Assembly: GCA_017625405.1 (NCBI GenBank)
Contig: JAGALB010000009.1
Span: forward strand, 1-35,366
Length of the DNA stretch: 35,366 bases
Source of the DNA: Ruminiclostridium sp.
Lineage (GTDB): Bacteria > Bacillota > Clostridia > Oscillospirales > Ruminococcaceae
Direction of reading: 5' to 3'
The stretch's first letter is position 1, and the number at the start of each line of letters is the position of its first letter. Shown piece by piece: positions 1 to 9,190 of this stretch. The notes under the pieces were generated by a model. It worked only from the letters and a program-made list of their open reading frames with translations. It was not told where the DNA came from and searched no databases. A program made the translations under genes and the position numbers.

Positions 1-885
1 GATATTCCCGACTATACCGAATCCGAAAACACACCCAATGCCGCTGAAATAAAGAATCTCACACACAAATACAGTGTCGGTACTCCCTTTGAATCAGTGG
101 CAGTCGATAATGTAAGCCTTGAAATCAAGAAAGGCTCATTTATCGGTGTTATCGGTCATACAGGCAGCGGTAAATCCACACTTATACAACACCTTAACGG
201 ACTTTTAAAGCCTACAAGCGGCGAAATTTTCGTTAACGGCAAAAATATATGGGGTAAGGATTCCGACATCCGTGCGGTACGCTTTATGGCAGGACTTGTG
301 TTCCAGTACTCCGAGTATCAGCTTTTTGAAGAAACTGTTTATAAAGATATCGCTTTCGGCCCGAAGAACATGGGGCTTTCCGATGAAGAAATTGACAGAA
401 GAGTAAGAGCCGCGGCAAAGAGTATGGGACTTTCCGACAAGCTTCTGGAACGTTCTCCTTTTGACCTGTCAGGCGGTCAGAAAAGACGTGCGGCACTGGC
501 AGGCGTTATCGCCATGGAGCCTGAAATCCTCATTCTGGATGAACCCGCAGCAGGACTTGACCCAAAAGGCCGTGACAAGGTGCTGGACGAAATCCACCAG
601 TATCATGAAGAATCGGGCACTACAATCCTTCTTGTCTCACACTCAATGGAGGATATTGTCAGATATGCGGACAAGGTTCTTGTAATGAATCACGGCAGAC
701 TTTTCTGTTACGAAAACACCGATGTTGTTTTCAGCCGTGCAAGAGAAATAAGACAGGTGGGACTGGATATCCCACAGATTACAAAACTCTCCCATCTGCT
801 TTTTGAAAACGGCATTGACCTGGGAGAAGATATTTACACCGTTGAACGTGCAAAAGAAAGATTACTCACTATTCTGAACAAATAA
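1..885 (+). CDS. ecfA2: ECF transporter ATPase EcfA2, 5' end outside window
   Basis: ATP-binding subunit of an energy-coupling-factor transporter, which powers vitamin or metal uptake with EcfT and an S component at the membrane. The frame is open from base 1 and has no ATG, GTG or TTG before a GTG at 97. Starting at 97 would remove the conserved EIKNLTHKYS strand with its A-loop Tyr, so the true start lies upstream of the window. Counting from that GTG: Walker A GHTGSGKST at 20-28, Q-loop near 70, signature LSGGQ at 124-128, Walker B with DEP at 148-150, H-loop His 182. The residues before EIKNL look like an extra N-terminal tail, or the end of a linker; the missing upstream bases would show which. 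ecfT follows after 12 bases, the usual order being ecfA1-ecfA2-ecfT-truA. EcfA2 rather than EcfA1 is inferred from that order. Confidence 0.93.
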   Translation, partial: DIPDYTESENTPNAAEIKNLTHKYSVGTPFESVAVDNVSLEIKKGSFIGVIGHTGSGKSTLIQHLNGLLKPTSGEIFVNGKNIWGKDSDIRAVRFMAGLVFQYSEYQLFEETVYKDIAFGPKNMGLSDEEIDRRVRAAAKSMGLSDKLLERSPFDLSGGQKRRAALAGVIAMEPEILILDEPAAGLDPKGRDKVLDEIHQYHEESGTTILLVSHSMEDIVRYADKVLVMNHGRLFCYENTDVVFSRAREIRQVGLDIPQITKLSHLLFENGIDLGEDIYTVERAKERLLTILNK

Positions 886-897
886 AGGAACAACACA

Positions 898-1704
898 ATG
901 CTTAAAGATATTACCATAGGACAGTTTTTTCCCGGCAACTCCGTAATTCACCGTATGGACAGCCGTGTAAAAATCATCCTTGAGCTTATATATATTGTAA
1001 TGCTGTTCATGGCGCAGAATTTTTACGGGCTTGCCATTGCAGGCATTTTCATGCTTACCGCCTTTATCGTTTCGGGCATCAGCCTGAGAATGATTCTGAA
1101 GAGCCTTAAGCCTATTCTGCCTATTATACTTTTTACAGCAGCACTGAATATTCTTTTTGTAAAAGGCGACAATGAACCGCTTCTCTCCTTCTGGATATTT
1201 GAAATCCACTACGAAGGTATTGAGCTTTCATTATTCATGATAATCAGAATTATTTTCCTTATCGTCGGCATGTCGCTGCTCACCTACACCACCTCCCCTA
1301 TTGTTCTTACAGACGCTATCGAAAGCCTTATGTCACCGCTGAAAAAAGTAAAATTCCCCGTGCATGAGCTGGCTATGATGATGACTATTGCCCTGCGCTT
1401 TATACCGACGCTTGTGGAAGAAACCGACAAGATAATGATGGCACAGAAGGCAAGAGGTGCAAGTCTTGACAGCGGCGGACTTATGAAGCGTGCAAAATCC
1501 CTTGTACCGATTCTGATTCCGCTTTTTGTAAGCGCATTCAAACGTGCAAACGAGCTTGCAACGGCTATGGAATGCCGCTGCTATAAAGGCGGTGAGGGAC
1601 GCACAAAGCTCAGGACACTCAGGGCTACAAAGCTTGACTTCTGCATAATCATGATTACGCTGTGCGTTTTCGGCTTTGTAATTATCAACAATATTGCTTT
1701 CTGA
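898..1704 (+). CDS. ecfT: ECF transporter transmembrane subunit EcfT
   Basis: Membrane-embedded coupling subunit that links the EcfA ATPases to substrate-binding S components. The 268-aa protein has several hydrophobic helices (about residues 25-60, 70-90, 105-130 and 245-265). The cytoplasmic coupling helices carry the family's short Ala-Arg-Gly-type motifs: KARGAS near residue 181 and a variant AMECRCY near 222, where AMEARGY is more usual. An AAAGGAAC ribosome site precedes the ATG. It sits between ecfA2 and truA with very short gaps, so it is almost certainly co-transcribed with them. The length fits the family. Confidence 0.92.
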   Translation: MLKDITIGQFFPGNSVIHRMDSRVKIILELIYIVMLFMAQNFYGLAIAGIFMLTAFIVSGISLRMILKSLKPILPIILFTAALNILFVKGDNEPLLSFWIFEIHYEGIELSLFMIIRIIFLIVGMSLLTYTTSPIVLTDAIESLMSPLKKVKFPVHELAMMMTIALRFIPTLVEETDKIMMAQKARGASLDSGGLMKRAKSLVPILIPLFVSAFKRANELATAMECRCYKGGEGRTKLRTLRATKLDFCIIMITLCVFGFVIINNIAF

Positions 1705-1716
1705 CAGGTATATACT

Positions 1717-2460
1717 ATGCGAAATCTGAAGGTCTGCATCTCCTATAACGGTGCAGCTTATCATGGCTTTCAGCGGCAGAACAATGCTCCGTCCGTACAA
1801 CAGACGGTTGAAGAAGCATTAAGCAGGCTGCTGGGTCAGAGCGTGACAATAAACGGCTGTTCAAGAACAGATACGGGTGTTCACGCAAAGGAATTCTACT
1901 TCAATGTAAAAATTGACAATAATATTCCCTGCGACGGCTTCATCAAGGGCATGAATTCACTTCTGCCGCACGATATTGCGGTTCATTCCTGCTGTGACGC
2001 AGATGATGATTTTCATGCAAGATACTGCTCAAAGGGAAAAGAATATATCTATGTTGTGAATATGTCGCCTGTACGTGATGTTTTTTCGGGCAAGCTGGCA
2101 CTTCACTATCAGGGTGCGCTTGATATTGAAAAAATGAATAAGGCCGCAAGGCTTTTTATAGGCGAGCATGACTTCGGTGCCTTCTGCAAGGCAGAAGCAA
2201 AGGAGCATCTTAAATCCACCGTAAGGACAGTAACCTTCTTCGGCGTTTCACAGGAGGGCAATAAGGCTGTTTTTACCGTGCGGGGCAACGGCTTTCTTCA
2301 CAATATGGTAAGAATAATGGTGGGCTCTCTCATTTATATCAGCGAGGGCAAACGCACCGAAGAGGATATAATCCGTGCGCTTGAAACAGGCGACCGTGAA
2401 TCCGCAGGAAAAACTATTCCGCCGGAAGGTTTATATCTCAACAGAGTCTTTTATGATTAA
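1717..2460 (+). CDS. truA: tRNA pseudouridine(38-40) synthase TruA
   Basis: Isomerises uridines 38, 39 and 40 in the anticodon arm of tRNAs to pseudouridine. The catalytic Asp is D52 in GCSRTDTGVHA, the TruA signature. The N-terminal YNGAAYHGFQRQ and C-terminal GNGFLHNMVRIMVG blocks are also family hallmarks. At 247 aa it is full length. It follows ecfT by 12 bases in the common ecfA-ecfT-truA arrangement. In many Firmicutes rplM-rpsI come next, but here they are replaced by an unrelated membrane-protein block. Confidence 0.96.
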   Translation: MRNLKVCISYNGAAYHGFQRQNNAPSVQQTVEEALSRLLGQSVTINGCSRTDTGVHAKEFYFNVKIDNNIPCDGFIKGMNSLLPHDIAVHSCCDADDDFHARYCSKGKEYIYVVNMSPVRDVFSGKLALHYQGALDIEKMNKAARLFIGEHDFGAFCKAEAKEHLKSTVRTVTFFGVSQEGNKAVFTVRGNGFLHNMVRIMVGSLIYISEGKRTEEDIIRALETGDRESAGKTIPPEGLYLNRVFYD

Positions 2461-2481
2461 ATATTTTGGAAAGGTACAGAA

Positions 2482-3723
2482 ATGAAGATACCTGAAAAAG
2501 AAAAAAGAAATGTGGAGCTTGCAGCATCTGCAAAAGCGGCCGAGTCTTCTAAAAAAGAGACCACTGCCAGAAAGACAAACCTGTCCCAGCTCCGCAAAAA
2601 TGCAAAGAACAGAAAAACTCTCCTTAAGCTGCTGGCAGTGCTGGCGTTCCTGATTTTATTTGCGGCAGTATGGATGAACGCAGATACTATTTTTGAGCCT
2701 CTGCGTGGTATTGCTTCAAAAATTGAAACAAGAACCTCCACTTCAGTGGGCTTCCCTGTTTCGCTCCCCGGAAGTGCGGGCTATTCCTTTGAAAAATTCG
2801 GAGAGAATTTTTCCTTGCTTACCGACACATATCTTTACACATACAGAACAACAGGTGAGCAGATTTACGCTTTAAGACACGGATACAGTAACCCTTCCCA
2901 GATAACAACTGACAGACGTATCCTGCTGTACGACAAGGCCTCTTACAGCTTTGCACTCTATAACAAAACCAGTCTTATCTACGAAAAGACGGTCGAGGAT
3001 AAAATTCTTTTCGGCGCACTGAGCAATGACGATATGGCTGTTATTGTCACCAACTCTCCCCGTTACTCAAATATCCTGTATGTTTATGACAGCGGCGGAA
3101 ACTGGAAATACACCAAAAAATTTGCTGACGAAAACGTTATGCAGGTTGCCTTCACCGAAGACGGTGAGCATATCATTGTTTCAACAATCAGCGTTGACAG
3201 CGGTGAAATTGTCACATCCCTCTATAAGTATTCCATCAGAAGCGACGAGGGATATAAATGGAAATATTCCTTCAGAGGAAACAGTATGCCCTGCGGTCTG
3301 TACGCAGACCTTTACAAGGTAACCTGTATCTGTGATAATAGTGCCGTTATGGTCAGCTGCTCCGACGGCTCCCTTATCAACGAATACAATTTCGGCGGAA
3401 ATCTCCGTGATTTTGTTATTTCATCCGATTTCACGGCAATATATTATAATGACGCTTCCACCAACCTCAATACCATTGTTTCACTGGACGGTGCTCTTAA
3501 TCCCGTCGCAACAGTAAACGCAGGCGCTAATGCGCAGAAAATCCTGCTCAGCAATGATATCGTCTATGTTCTTGACGGTATGCAGATAAAAACTTTCAGC
3601 GGTACGCTGCTTGAAAGCACTGATTCCATTGCACTCAGCGAGGATTGCTCCGACTTCATAAAAATCGCAGACAGTGTATATCTGCTGGGCTACGACACAG
3701 TAAATACCGAAAGGATTAATTAA
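2482..3723 (+). CDS. membrane-anchored beta-propeller-like protein (DUF5711-type)
   Basis: Function unknown. The 413-aa protein starts with about 45 charged residues rich in Lys and Glu, followed by one transmembrane helix at about 47-65. The rest is extracytoplasmic: repeated beta-strand blades with patterns such as LLYDKASYSFALYNK and SILYVYDSGGNWK suggest a WD40-like propeller. The architecture resembles the DUF5711 family of Clostridia, an assignment made from memory of that family. A GGAAAGG ribosome site precedes the ATG. The stop codon directly abuts the ATG of the next gene, a CvpA-like membrane protein, so the two are translationally linked and may work together in the envelope. Confidence 0.7.
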   Translation: MKIPEKEKRNVELAASAKAAESSKKETTARKTNLSQLRKNAKNRKTLLKLLAVLAFLILFAAVWMNADTIFEPLRGIASKIETRTSTSVGFPVSLPGSAGYSFEKFGENFSLLTDTYLYTYRTTGEQIYALRHGYSNPSQITTDRRILLYDKASYSFALYNKTSLIYEKTVEDKILFGALSNDDMAVIVTNSPRYSNILYVYDSGGNWKYTKKFADENVMQVAFTEDGEHIIVSTISVDSGEIVTSLYKYSIRSDEGYKWKYSFRGNSMPCGLYADLYKVTCICDNSAVMVSCSDGSLINEYNFGGNLRDFVISSDFTAIYYNDASTNLNTIVSLDGALNPVATVNAGANAQKILLSNDIVYVLDGMQIKTFSGTLLESTDSIALSEDCSDFIKIADSVYLLGYDTVNTERIN

Positions 3724-4770
3724 ATGGGCACAAGCTTTTTCTGGTTCTATGACATTGTTTTGCTTGCAATTATTGCAGGCGTTACCTTCCGCAGTCTGAA
3801 AAAGGGCGGTGTTGCGGTAATTATCAGCACCGCAGCGGTTATAATAGCATTTATTGCCGCTTTTATAATCAGCAATACCGTTTCTGACGCAATATACAGA
3901 AATTATATCGAAGAACCGCTTCTTGATTATATCGACGAAACTATTGATGAAACTGTCGGTGATAACGTAATTTCCGATCTTCAGAAAATAGATATGTCAA
4001 AGGCTGTTATAGGCGGGCAGTTCCTCGGTAATATGGAATTTACTCCTGACTCCGCAGGCGAAATTACCCTTGATCTTTCAGATATTGACCTTACCGAAAC
4101 AGGTATGCAGGAAGTTGACCTTACCATTTTCGGTATAGATGAAAATTTCGACTACTCTCTTGTAAAAGTGGGAAATGTTGAAATTCATGAGAATGAGCTG
4201 AAGGACAGAAGCATAGAATCCATTGTTCTGGCAAGAGTTCTTACCACAAATATCAAATCAGGCGAACTTTTCACAGCCTTTGAGGATATCGGAACAAAAA
4301 TTTCAGAAGCTATACCTGTGGTTTTCGGCGATTACTCTGAAAAAATTTCTGACGGAAACAATGATATAATCTATGATCTCATACTCAGCGTAACAGATAT
4401 GAGCTATGACAATCACGGCAAGGCGGTACTTGCAAATATCGTTGACCCGATTGTTATTGTACCCATGAAAATAGTTATTTTCCTGCTGGTTTTCACTATC
4501 GTTTCAATTGCACTTGAAGCACTTGCAAACGCTTCTAAAATAATCAACAGAATCCCTGTTATTTCCTCGGCGAATGAAGCTCTCGGCGGAATTCTCGGAC
4601 TTCTCAAATCAGCAGTTATTATTCTGGTTATCTGCATAGGTGTTCAGTTCCTCGTTTCTGTAACGAATGACTCGCTTGTGTTTATAAATACTTCTACTAT
4701 TCAGGAGACTGTGTTCTTCAAACATATATATAATCTGGACCTTATTAATCTCCTGAAAGCGTATGTGTGA
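3724..4770 (+). CDS. CvpA-like membrane protein
   Basis: Integral membrane protein of unknown exact role. Two hydrophobic helices lie at about residues 5-22 and 29-50, a hydrophilic extracytoplasmic domain rich in Asp, Glu and Ile covers about 60-240, and two more helices lie at about 243-267 and 288-313. The start (FYDIVLLAII, then a short basic loop and a second helix) and the C-terminal helix pair match the CvpA / colicin V production superfamily, but the 190-residue inserted domain makes it much longer than typical CvpA. The ATG immediately follows the previous stop, and the gene ends 20 bases before clpE. Confidence is moderate for the family name and high that it is a real gene. Confidence 0.72.
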   Translation: MGTSFFWFYDIVLLAIIAGVTFRSLKKGGVAVIISTAAVIIAFIAAFIISNTVSDAIYRNYIEEPLLDYIDETIDETVGDNVISDLQKIDMSKAVIGGQFLGNMEFTPDSAGEITLDLSDIDLTETGMQEVDLTIFGIDENFDYSLVKVGNVEIHENELKDRSIESIVLARVLTTNIKSGELFTAFEDIGTKISEAIPVVFGDYSEKISDGNNDIIYDLILSVTDMSYDNHGKAVLANIVDPIVIVPMKIVIFLLVFTIVSIALEALANASKIINRIPVISSANEALGGILGLLKSAVIILVICIGVQFLVSVTNDSLVFINTSTIQETVFFKHIYNLDLINLLKAYV

Positions 4771-4790
4771 CATGGAAAGGATAGATAATT

Positions 4791-7118
4791 ATGATGATGT
4801 GTTCAAGGTGCGGTAAGCGCCCTGCGGTAGTTTTTCTCGCAGGACTCAACGGCACAGAAAAATTTGAAAAAGGGTACTGTCTTACCTGTGCAAAGGAAAT
4901 GGGTGTACCTCAGGTGAACGAATACCTGAAGCAGATGGGTATTACCGATGAAGACCTGGAAAACGGTCTTGATATGCTTATGGGTATGGGAACCGATGAA
5001 ATGAATAATTCCGACGATGATTTCAGCGATATGCTCATGAATGACGAAGATGATGACGAGGACAGCGTAGGCGGATTCCAGAAGGGCGGCGCAAATATCC
5101 TCCCCCCTTTTATGGAAAAGTTTTTCGGCGGTACATCAAGCAACTCCGATTCAGACAAGAGTGCTGACAAGGATAAAAAAGAAAAGAAAAAGAAGAACAA
5201 GGATGCCAAAAAGCGCAAATTCCTTGAAACCTTCTGTACCAACCTCACAGGTAAGGCGAAAGACGGCAAAACCGACAGAATTATCGGCAGAGATAAGGAA
5301 ATCGAACGTGTTATCCAGATTCTCTCCCGCCGTACTAAAAACAACCCTTGTCTTATCGGCGAACCCGGCGTAGGTAAAACCGCTATTGCCGAAGGTATTG
5401 CCCAGAGAATCGTTGCAGGCGATGTTCCTTTCCGTTTACAGGATAAGGAGCTTTATCTCCTTGACCTTACCTCTCTTATTGCTGGCACACAGTTCCGTGG
5501 TCAGTTTGAAAGCCGTGTGAAGTCCCTCATTGACGAAATCAAGACAGCAGGCAATATTATTCTGTTTATTGATGAAGTTCACAATCTTGTCGGTACAGGC
5601 GGCGACGGCGAAGGAAATATGAACGCCGCAAATATGTTCAAGCCTGCCCTCTCCCGTGGAGAATTACAGGTTATCGGTGCTACCACATTTGCAGAATACA
5701 GAAAGCACATCGAAAAGGACAGCGCCCTTGAGCGCCGTTTCCAGCCCGTAACAGTGCTTGAACCTACTGTTGATGAAACAATTGAGCTTTTGAAGGGCAT
5801 CAAGGACTACTATGAAAATCACCACAAGGTAAAGATTTCCGAGAGCCTTATCCGTCCCTGTGTAACACTTTCGGAAAGATATATCACTGACAGATTTCTG
5901 CCCGATAAGGCAATTGACCTGCTCGACGAGGCTTCTGCCTGCGCAAGCATAAGAAGTGCGGAGCTTACTGATTTTGAACGTCTGACCAAGGAAAACAAGG
6001 CGCTTGAAGCAAAAGAATCCGAGCTTATGAGCGAAACTGAAATCGACTACGAAAAGCTTGCGGAAATCAAGACTGCACGTGCAAAGAATGATGAAAAACT
6101 CAAGGCGCTTGAGCCTATTGTTGAAAACGTAGAGCTTACAGCTTCCGATTTATCAACAGTTATAGAAATGTGGACCGGTATTCCCGCAAAGAAGATTATG
6201 GAAACCGAGTTCAAGAAGATTGCAAAGCTTGAAAACGTACTGAAAGAAAAAATCATCGGTCAGGACGAAGCCTGTGAAACGGTTGCCGCTGCGGTAAAGC
6301 GTACAAGAGTACAGCTTTCGGTAAAGCGCAGACCTGCTTCCTTTATTTTCGTAGGCCCCACAGGTGTCGGTAAAACACAGCTTGTAAAGGTGCTTGCCGA
6401 GGAATTATTCAGCGGTGTTGACCCCCTTATAAGACTGGATATGTCCGAATATATGGAAAAGCACAGCGTTTCCAAAATCATCGGTTCACCTCCCGGATAT
6501 GTGGGCTTTGACGATGCAGGACAGCTTACCGAAAAGGTACGCCGTAAGCCTTACAGCGTTATTCTTTTCGATGAAATCGAAAAGGCTCACCCTGATGTCA
6601 TGAACATCCTTTTACAGATTCTTGACGAGGGTAAGGTAAACGACTCTCACGGCAGAAGCGTAAACTTTGAAAATACCATTATCTGCATGACTTCAAACGC
6701 AGGCTCATCCGACAACTCCACAGGTCTTGGTTTCGGCAAGACTGCAGGGGATATTTCTAAGGAAAAGGCTATGAAGGCGCTCAGAGAATTCCTCCGTCCC
6801 GAATTTATCGGCAGAGTTGATGAAATCGTGGTATTCTCTCCCCTTACCGTGGAAAACTACGCAGATATCGCAAAGCTTATGCTTGAAGATATGACTCTTG
6901 CTCTTGAAGAAAACGGCATAAAGCTTACTATTGCTGACGAAGCTTATATGTGGATAGCCAAGAAGGCACACGGCGGTAAATACGGCGGCAGAGATATCCG
7001 CAAGGTTATCAGAAAGCAGATTGAGGATAAGGTTGCAAACCTTATTATTGACGCCGATACTCCCTTAAAGAAAATCAGCATTAAGGTAAACAAGACGGAT
7101 GAACTGGTAATAAAATGA
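4791..7118 (+). CDS. clpE: Clp AAA+ unfoldase with N-terminal zinc finger (ClpE-type)
   Basis: ATP-driven protein unfoldase that feeds substrates to the ClpP protease. The N-terminus is a CxxC...CxxC zinc finger (C4, C7, C30, C33) as in ClpE, not the double Clp-N repeat of ClpC. A long low-complexity linker follows: acidic at about 70-92 and strongly Lys-rich at 125-143. AAA domain 1 has Walker A GEPGVGKT at 190-197 and Walker B FIDE near 259. A short middle coiled coil spans about 395-445. AAA domain 2 has Walker A GPTGVGKT at 522-529 and Walker B FDE near 593. The tripeptide LGF at 646-648 lies where the ClpP-docking loop is expected. At 775 aa it is longer than Bacillus ClpE, mainly because of the linker. 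No CtsR or McsAB genes are nearby. Confidence 0.88.
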   Translation: MMMCSRCGKRPAVVFLAGLNGTEKFEKGYCLTCAKEMGVPQVNEYLKQMGITDEDLENGLDMLMGMGTDEMNNSDDDFSDMLMNDEDDDEDSVGGFQKGGANILPPFMEKFFGGTSSNSDSDKSADKDKKEKKKKNKDAKKRKFLETFCTNLTGKAKDGKTDRIIGRDKEIERVIQILSRRTKNNPCLIGEPGVGKTAIAEGIAQRIVAGDVPFRLQDKELYLLDLTSLIAGTQFRGQFESRVKSLIDEIKTAGNIILFIDEVHNLVGTGGDGEGNMNAANMFKPALSRGELQVIGATTFAEYRKHIEKDSALERRFQPVTVLEPTVDETIELLKGIKDYYENHHKVKISESLIRPCVTLSERYITDRFLPDKAIDLLDEASACASIRSAELTDFERLTKENKALEAKESELMSETEIDYEKLAEIKTARAKNDEKLKALEPIVENVELTASDLSTVIEMWTGIPAKKIMETEFKKIAKLENVLKEKIIGQDEACETVAAAVKRTRVQLSVKRRPASFIFVGPTGVGKTQLVKVLAEELFSGVDPLIRLDMSEYMEKHSVSKIIGSPPGYVGFDDAGQLTEKVRRKPYSVILFDEIEKAHPDVMNILLQILDEGKVNDSHGRSVNFENTIICMTSNAGSSDNSTGLGFGKTAGDISKEKAMKALREFLRPEFIGRVDEIVVFSPLTVENYADIAKLMLEDMTLALEENGIKLTIADEAYMWIAKKAHGGKYGGRDIRKVIRKQIEDKVANLIIDADTPLKKISIKVNKTDELVIK

Positions 7119-7807
7119 AAACTGCAATTATAACAGGCGGTACAGGCGCTATCGGAAAGGCGCTTGTTGCCGAATTTTCCAGAGACTATAACGTTGTCTT
7201 CACCTTCAACAACAACGAAGATGACGCAATGCTTCTTTCCGACAAATACGGGGCAACCCCTGTAAAATGCGATATAAGCAGTCCCGACGAAATAAAGAAG
7301 CTTGAGCCATATATAAAGGGCTGTTCCCTGCTGATAAACAATGCGGGTATCTCACAGATAAAGCTCTTTACCGATATCACAGATGAAGACTGGGCGCAGA
7401 TGATAGGTGTAAACCTGTCGGGCGTATTCTATCTTACCCGTGCGGTTGTACCTGAAATGGTGCATAACAAGTTCGGCTCAATTATCAATATTTCTTCTGT
7501 ATGGGGTGTTCACGGTGCTTCCTGCGAGGTGCACTACTCCGCTGCAAAGGCAGGAGTAATCGGGCTTACCAAGGCTCTTGCAAAGGAGCTTGGACCGTCG
7601 GATATCAGAGTAAACTGTATTGCTCCGGGTGTGATTGACAGCAGAATGAATGCGCATCTGAACGCCGACGAGCTGCTTGAATTAACCGACTCCACTCCTC
7701 TCGGAAGAATGGGAACGCCCGAAGAAATTGCTCATGCGGCACGCTTCTTTGAGCAGAACAGATTTGCCACGGGGCAGATTCTGGGTGTAGACGGCGGATT
7801 TTATTAA
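7115..7807 (+). CDS. SDR oxidoreductase, FabG/YmfI-like
   Basis: NAD(P)H-dependent short-chain dehydrogenase/reductase of 230 aa. The cofactor-binding TGGTGAIG is at 7-14, NNAG at 75-78, and the catalytic triad is S128, Y141, K145 (YSAAK). The block SSVWGVHGASCEVHYSAAK looks more like the YmfI-type reductases, which reduce the 5-aminopentanone modification on elongation factor P, than like FabG of fatty acid synthesis; this is a memory-based impression. No fab genes or efp are in the window. The ATG overlaps the clpE stop (ATGA), so translation is coupled. A hairpin terminator follows. The SDR family is certain, the substrate is not. Confidence 0.85.
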   Translation: MKTAIITGGTGAIGKALVAEFSRDYNVVFTFNNNEDDAMLLSDKYGATPVKCDISSPDEIKKLEPYIKGCSLLINNAGISQIKLFTDITDEDWAQMIGVNLSGVFYLTRAVVPEMVHNKFGSIINISSVWGVHGASCEVHYSAAKAGVIGLTKALAKELGPSDIRVNCIAPGVIDSRMNAHLNADELLELTDSTPLGRMGTPEEIAHAARFFEQNRFATGQILGVDGGFY

Positions 7808-7816
7808 ACAACTCAA

Positions 7817-7842
7817 AAGCCTTCTCCTTTCGGAGAAGGCTT
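7817..7842. terminator. hairpin terminator after the SDR gene
   Basis: An 11-bp perfect stem (AAGCCTTCTCC and its complement) closes a TTTC loop at 7828-7831. The plus-strand exit is A-rich with few Ts, while the minus-strand side has TTTTG, so the hairpin may act partly in both directions. It separates the clpE block from the murL-murD pair. Confidence 0.6.
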
Positions 7843-7863
7843 AAAAAGAAATGAGGTAGCATT

Positions 7864-9186
7864 TTGGAGAAATTTTTACAGCTGAGAAAAGATAATCCCG
7901 AATTCATATACCACAGCTACGAAATCACAGACGAGGGCTTCTCCTTTCATTTTTCCATAGGTGAATTTCATTTCAGACCCTGCTGGAAATGGAACGGAAA
8001 TTATATCACCGAAAAAACAGATATGAAGCTATTAGAAACAATGGTATTCTCCCTCGGTATGGCAGAGCTTGTAAGCTACTGGAAATGTGCCTGCCCGCCT
8101 ACGGTGCTTGTAAAGTGCGGTGCTCTTGACAATTTCCAGATTGAATGGTGGAAAAAGCTGTACTATAACGGTCTTTCCGAATTCTTCTACCGCAACGGGA
8201 TTGAAACCGACAGAGAAAGCTTCATGAATATTATTCCTGACAGCTGCGATGTACCCCGCTTCACAGAAGAAGGCTCTGACCGTAAAGGCGCACTTATTGC
8301 TGTCGGCGGCGGTAAGGACAGCGTTGTAACCTTGGAGCTGCTTAAAGGCATGCAGAGCGATAACCTGTGCTATATCATAAATCCCAGAGGCGCTACCCTT
8401 AACTGTGCCCGCACCGCAGGCTATGACGACGGTCAGATTGTCGGTCTCACACGCACAATTGACAAGACTCTCCTTGAACGCAATGCCGCAGGCTGGCTCA
8501 ACGGGCATACTCCCTTTTCTGCAATCGTTGCCTTTTCATCGTACATCGGTGCTGTGCTTACAGGTAAGAAATATATTGCTCTTTCCAACGAAAGCAGCGC
8601 AAATGAAACATATGTAAGCGGTGCGGAAATCAATCACCAGTACAGCAAAAGCACTGAATTTGAACGTGATTTCAGAGAATATACAAGCAGGTATTTCCTT
8701 TCCTGCCCCGAATATTTCAGCCTGCTACGCCCCTGGAGTGAATGGCAGATTGCAAGGGAATTTGTAAAATATCCGAAATATTTCCCCGTTTTCCAGAGCT
8801 GTAATCTCGGCAGTAAAACGGACAGCTGGTGCGGTAAATGCGCTAAATGCCTCTATGTGTATATACTGCTTTCGGCTTTCCTTACGGACGATGTGCTTGT
8901 AAAAATCTTCGGCTGTAATATGCTGGATAATACGGATTTTCTGGAAATGTTCGACGGGCTTGTGCTGGACGGAAAGGATAAACCCTTTGAATGCGTGGGT
9001 ACTAAATCAGAGGTAAGATTATCCCTTGAAATGTCCCTTGCACTGAGAAAAAACAATCCCCCTGCTCTCCTTAAAGCCTACTACGGTTATAAGGAAATCG
9101 GAGGTTTTGACATCCCCGACCTGTCAGACTTTTTCGATAACGACAACTTTGTGCCTGCGGAGCTTCTTCCGCTTCTGAAAGGATAA
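7864..9186 (+). CDS. murL: probable UDP-MurNAc-L-Ala-L-Glu epimerase MurL
   Basis: Probably converts UDP-MurNAc-L-Ala-L-Glu to the D-Glu form with ATP consumed to AMP and PPi, a cytoplasmic step of peptidoglycan synthesis. The 440-aa protein has a PP-loop-like GGGKDS at 148-153, as expected for an enzyme releasing PPi. It also has SNESSANE at 241-248, RPWSEWQIA near 289, and a Cys cluster WCGKCAKC (C323, C326, C329) that could bind metal. These blocks and the length match my recollection of the MurL family. The start is TTG with a GAGG site seven bases upstream; no ATG fits the conserved N-terminus better. Directly downstream is a MurD-like ligase, the known partner arrangement (murD2-murL in Xanthomonas, there in the other order). 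An unrelated PP-loop enzyme is the main alternative. Confidence 0.78.
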   Translation: MEKFLQLRKDNPEFIYHSYEITDEGFSFHFSIGEFHFRPCWKWNGNYITEKTDMKLLETMVFSLGMAELVSYWKCACPPTVLVKCGALDNFQIEWWKKLYYNGLSEFFYRNGIETDRESFMNIIPDSCDVPRFTEEGSDRKGALIAVGGGKDSVVTLELLKGMQSDNLCYIINPRGATLNCARTAGYDDGQIVGLTRTIDKTLLERNAAGWLNGHTPFSAIVAFSSYIGAVLTGKKYIALSNESSANETYVSGAEINHQYSKSTEFERDFREYTSRYFLSCPEYFSLLRPWSEWQIAREFVKYPKYFPVFQSCNLGSKTDSWCGKCAKCLYVYILLSAFLTDDVLVKIFGCNMLDNTDFLEMFDGLVLDGKDKPFECVGTKSEVRLSLEMSLALRKNNPPALLKAYYGYKEIGGFDIPDLSDFFDNDNFVPAELLPLLKG

Positions 9187-9190
9187 AAAT

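Noticed and set aside
4910-5344. 144-aa Ser/Phe-rich minus-strand frame inside clpE
   Set aside because: It mirrors the acidic and Lys-rich linker of clpE; no ribosome site, low-complexity content, and the plus frame is a clear gene.
8032-8508. 158-aa minus-strand frame inside murL
   Set aside because: No ribosome site or family motif; lies fully inside a well-supported plus-strand gene.
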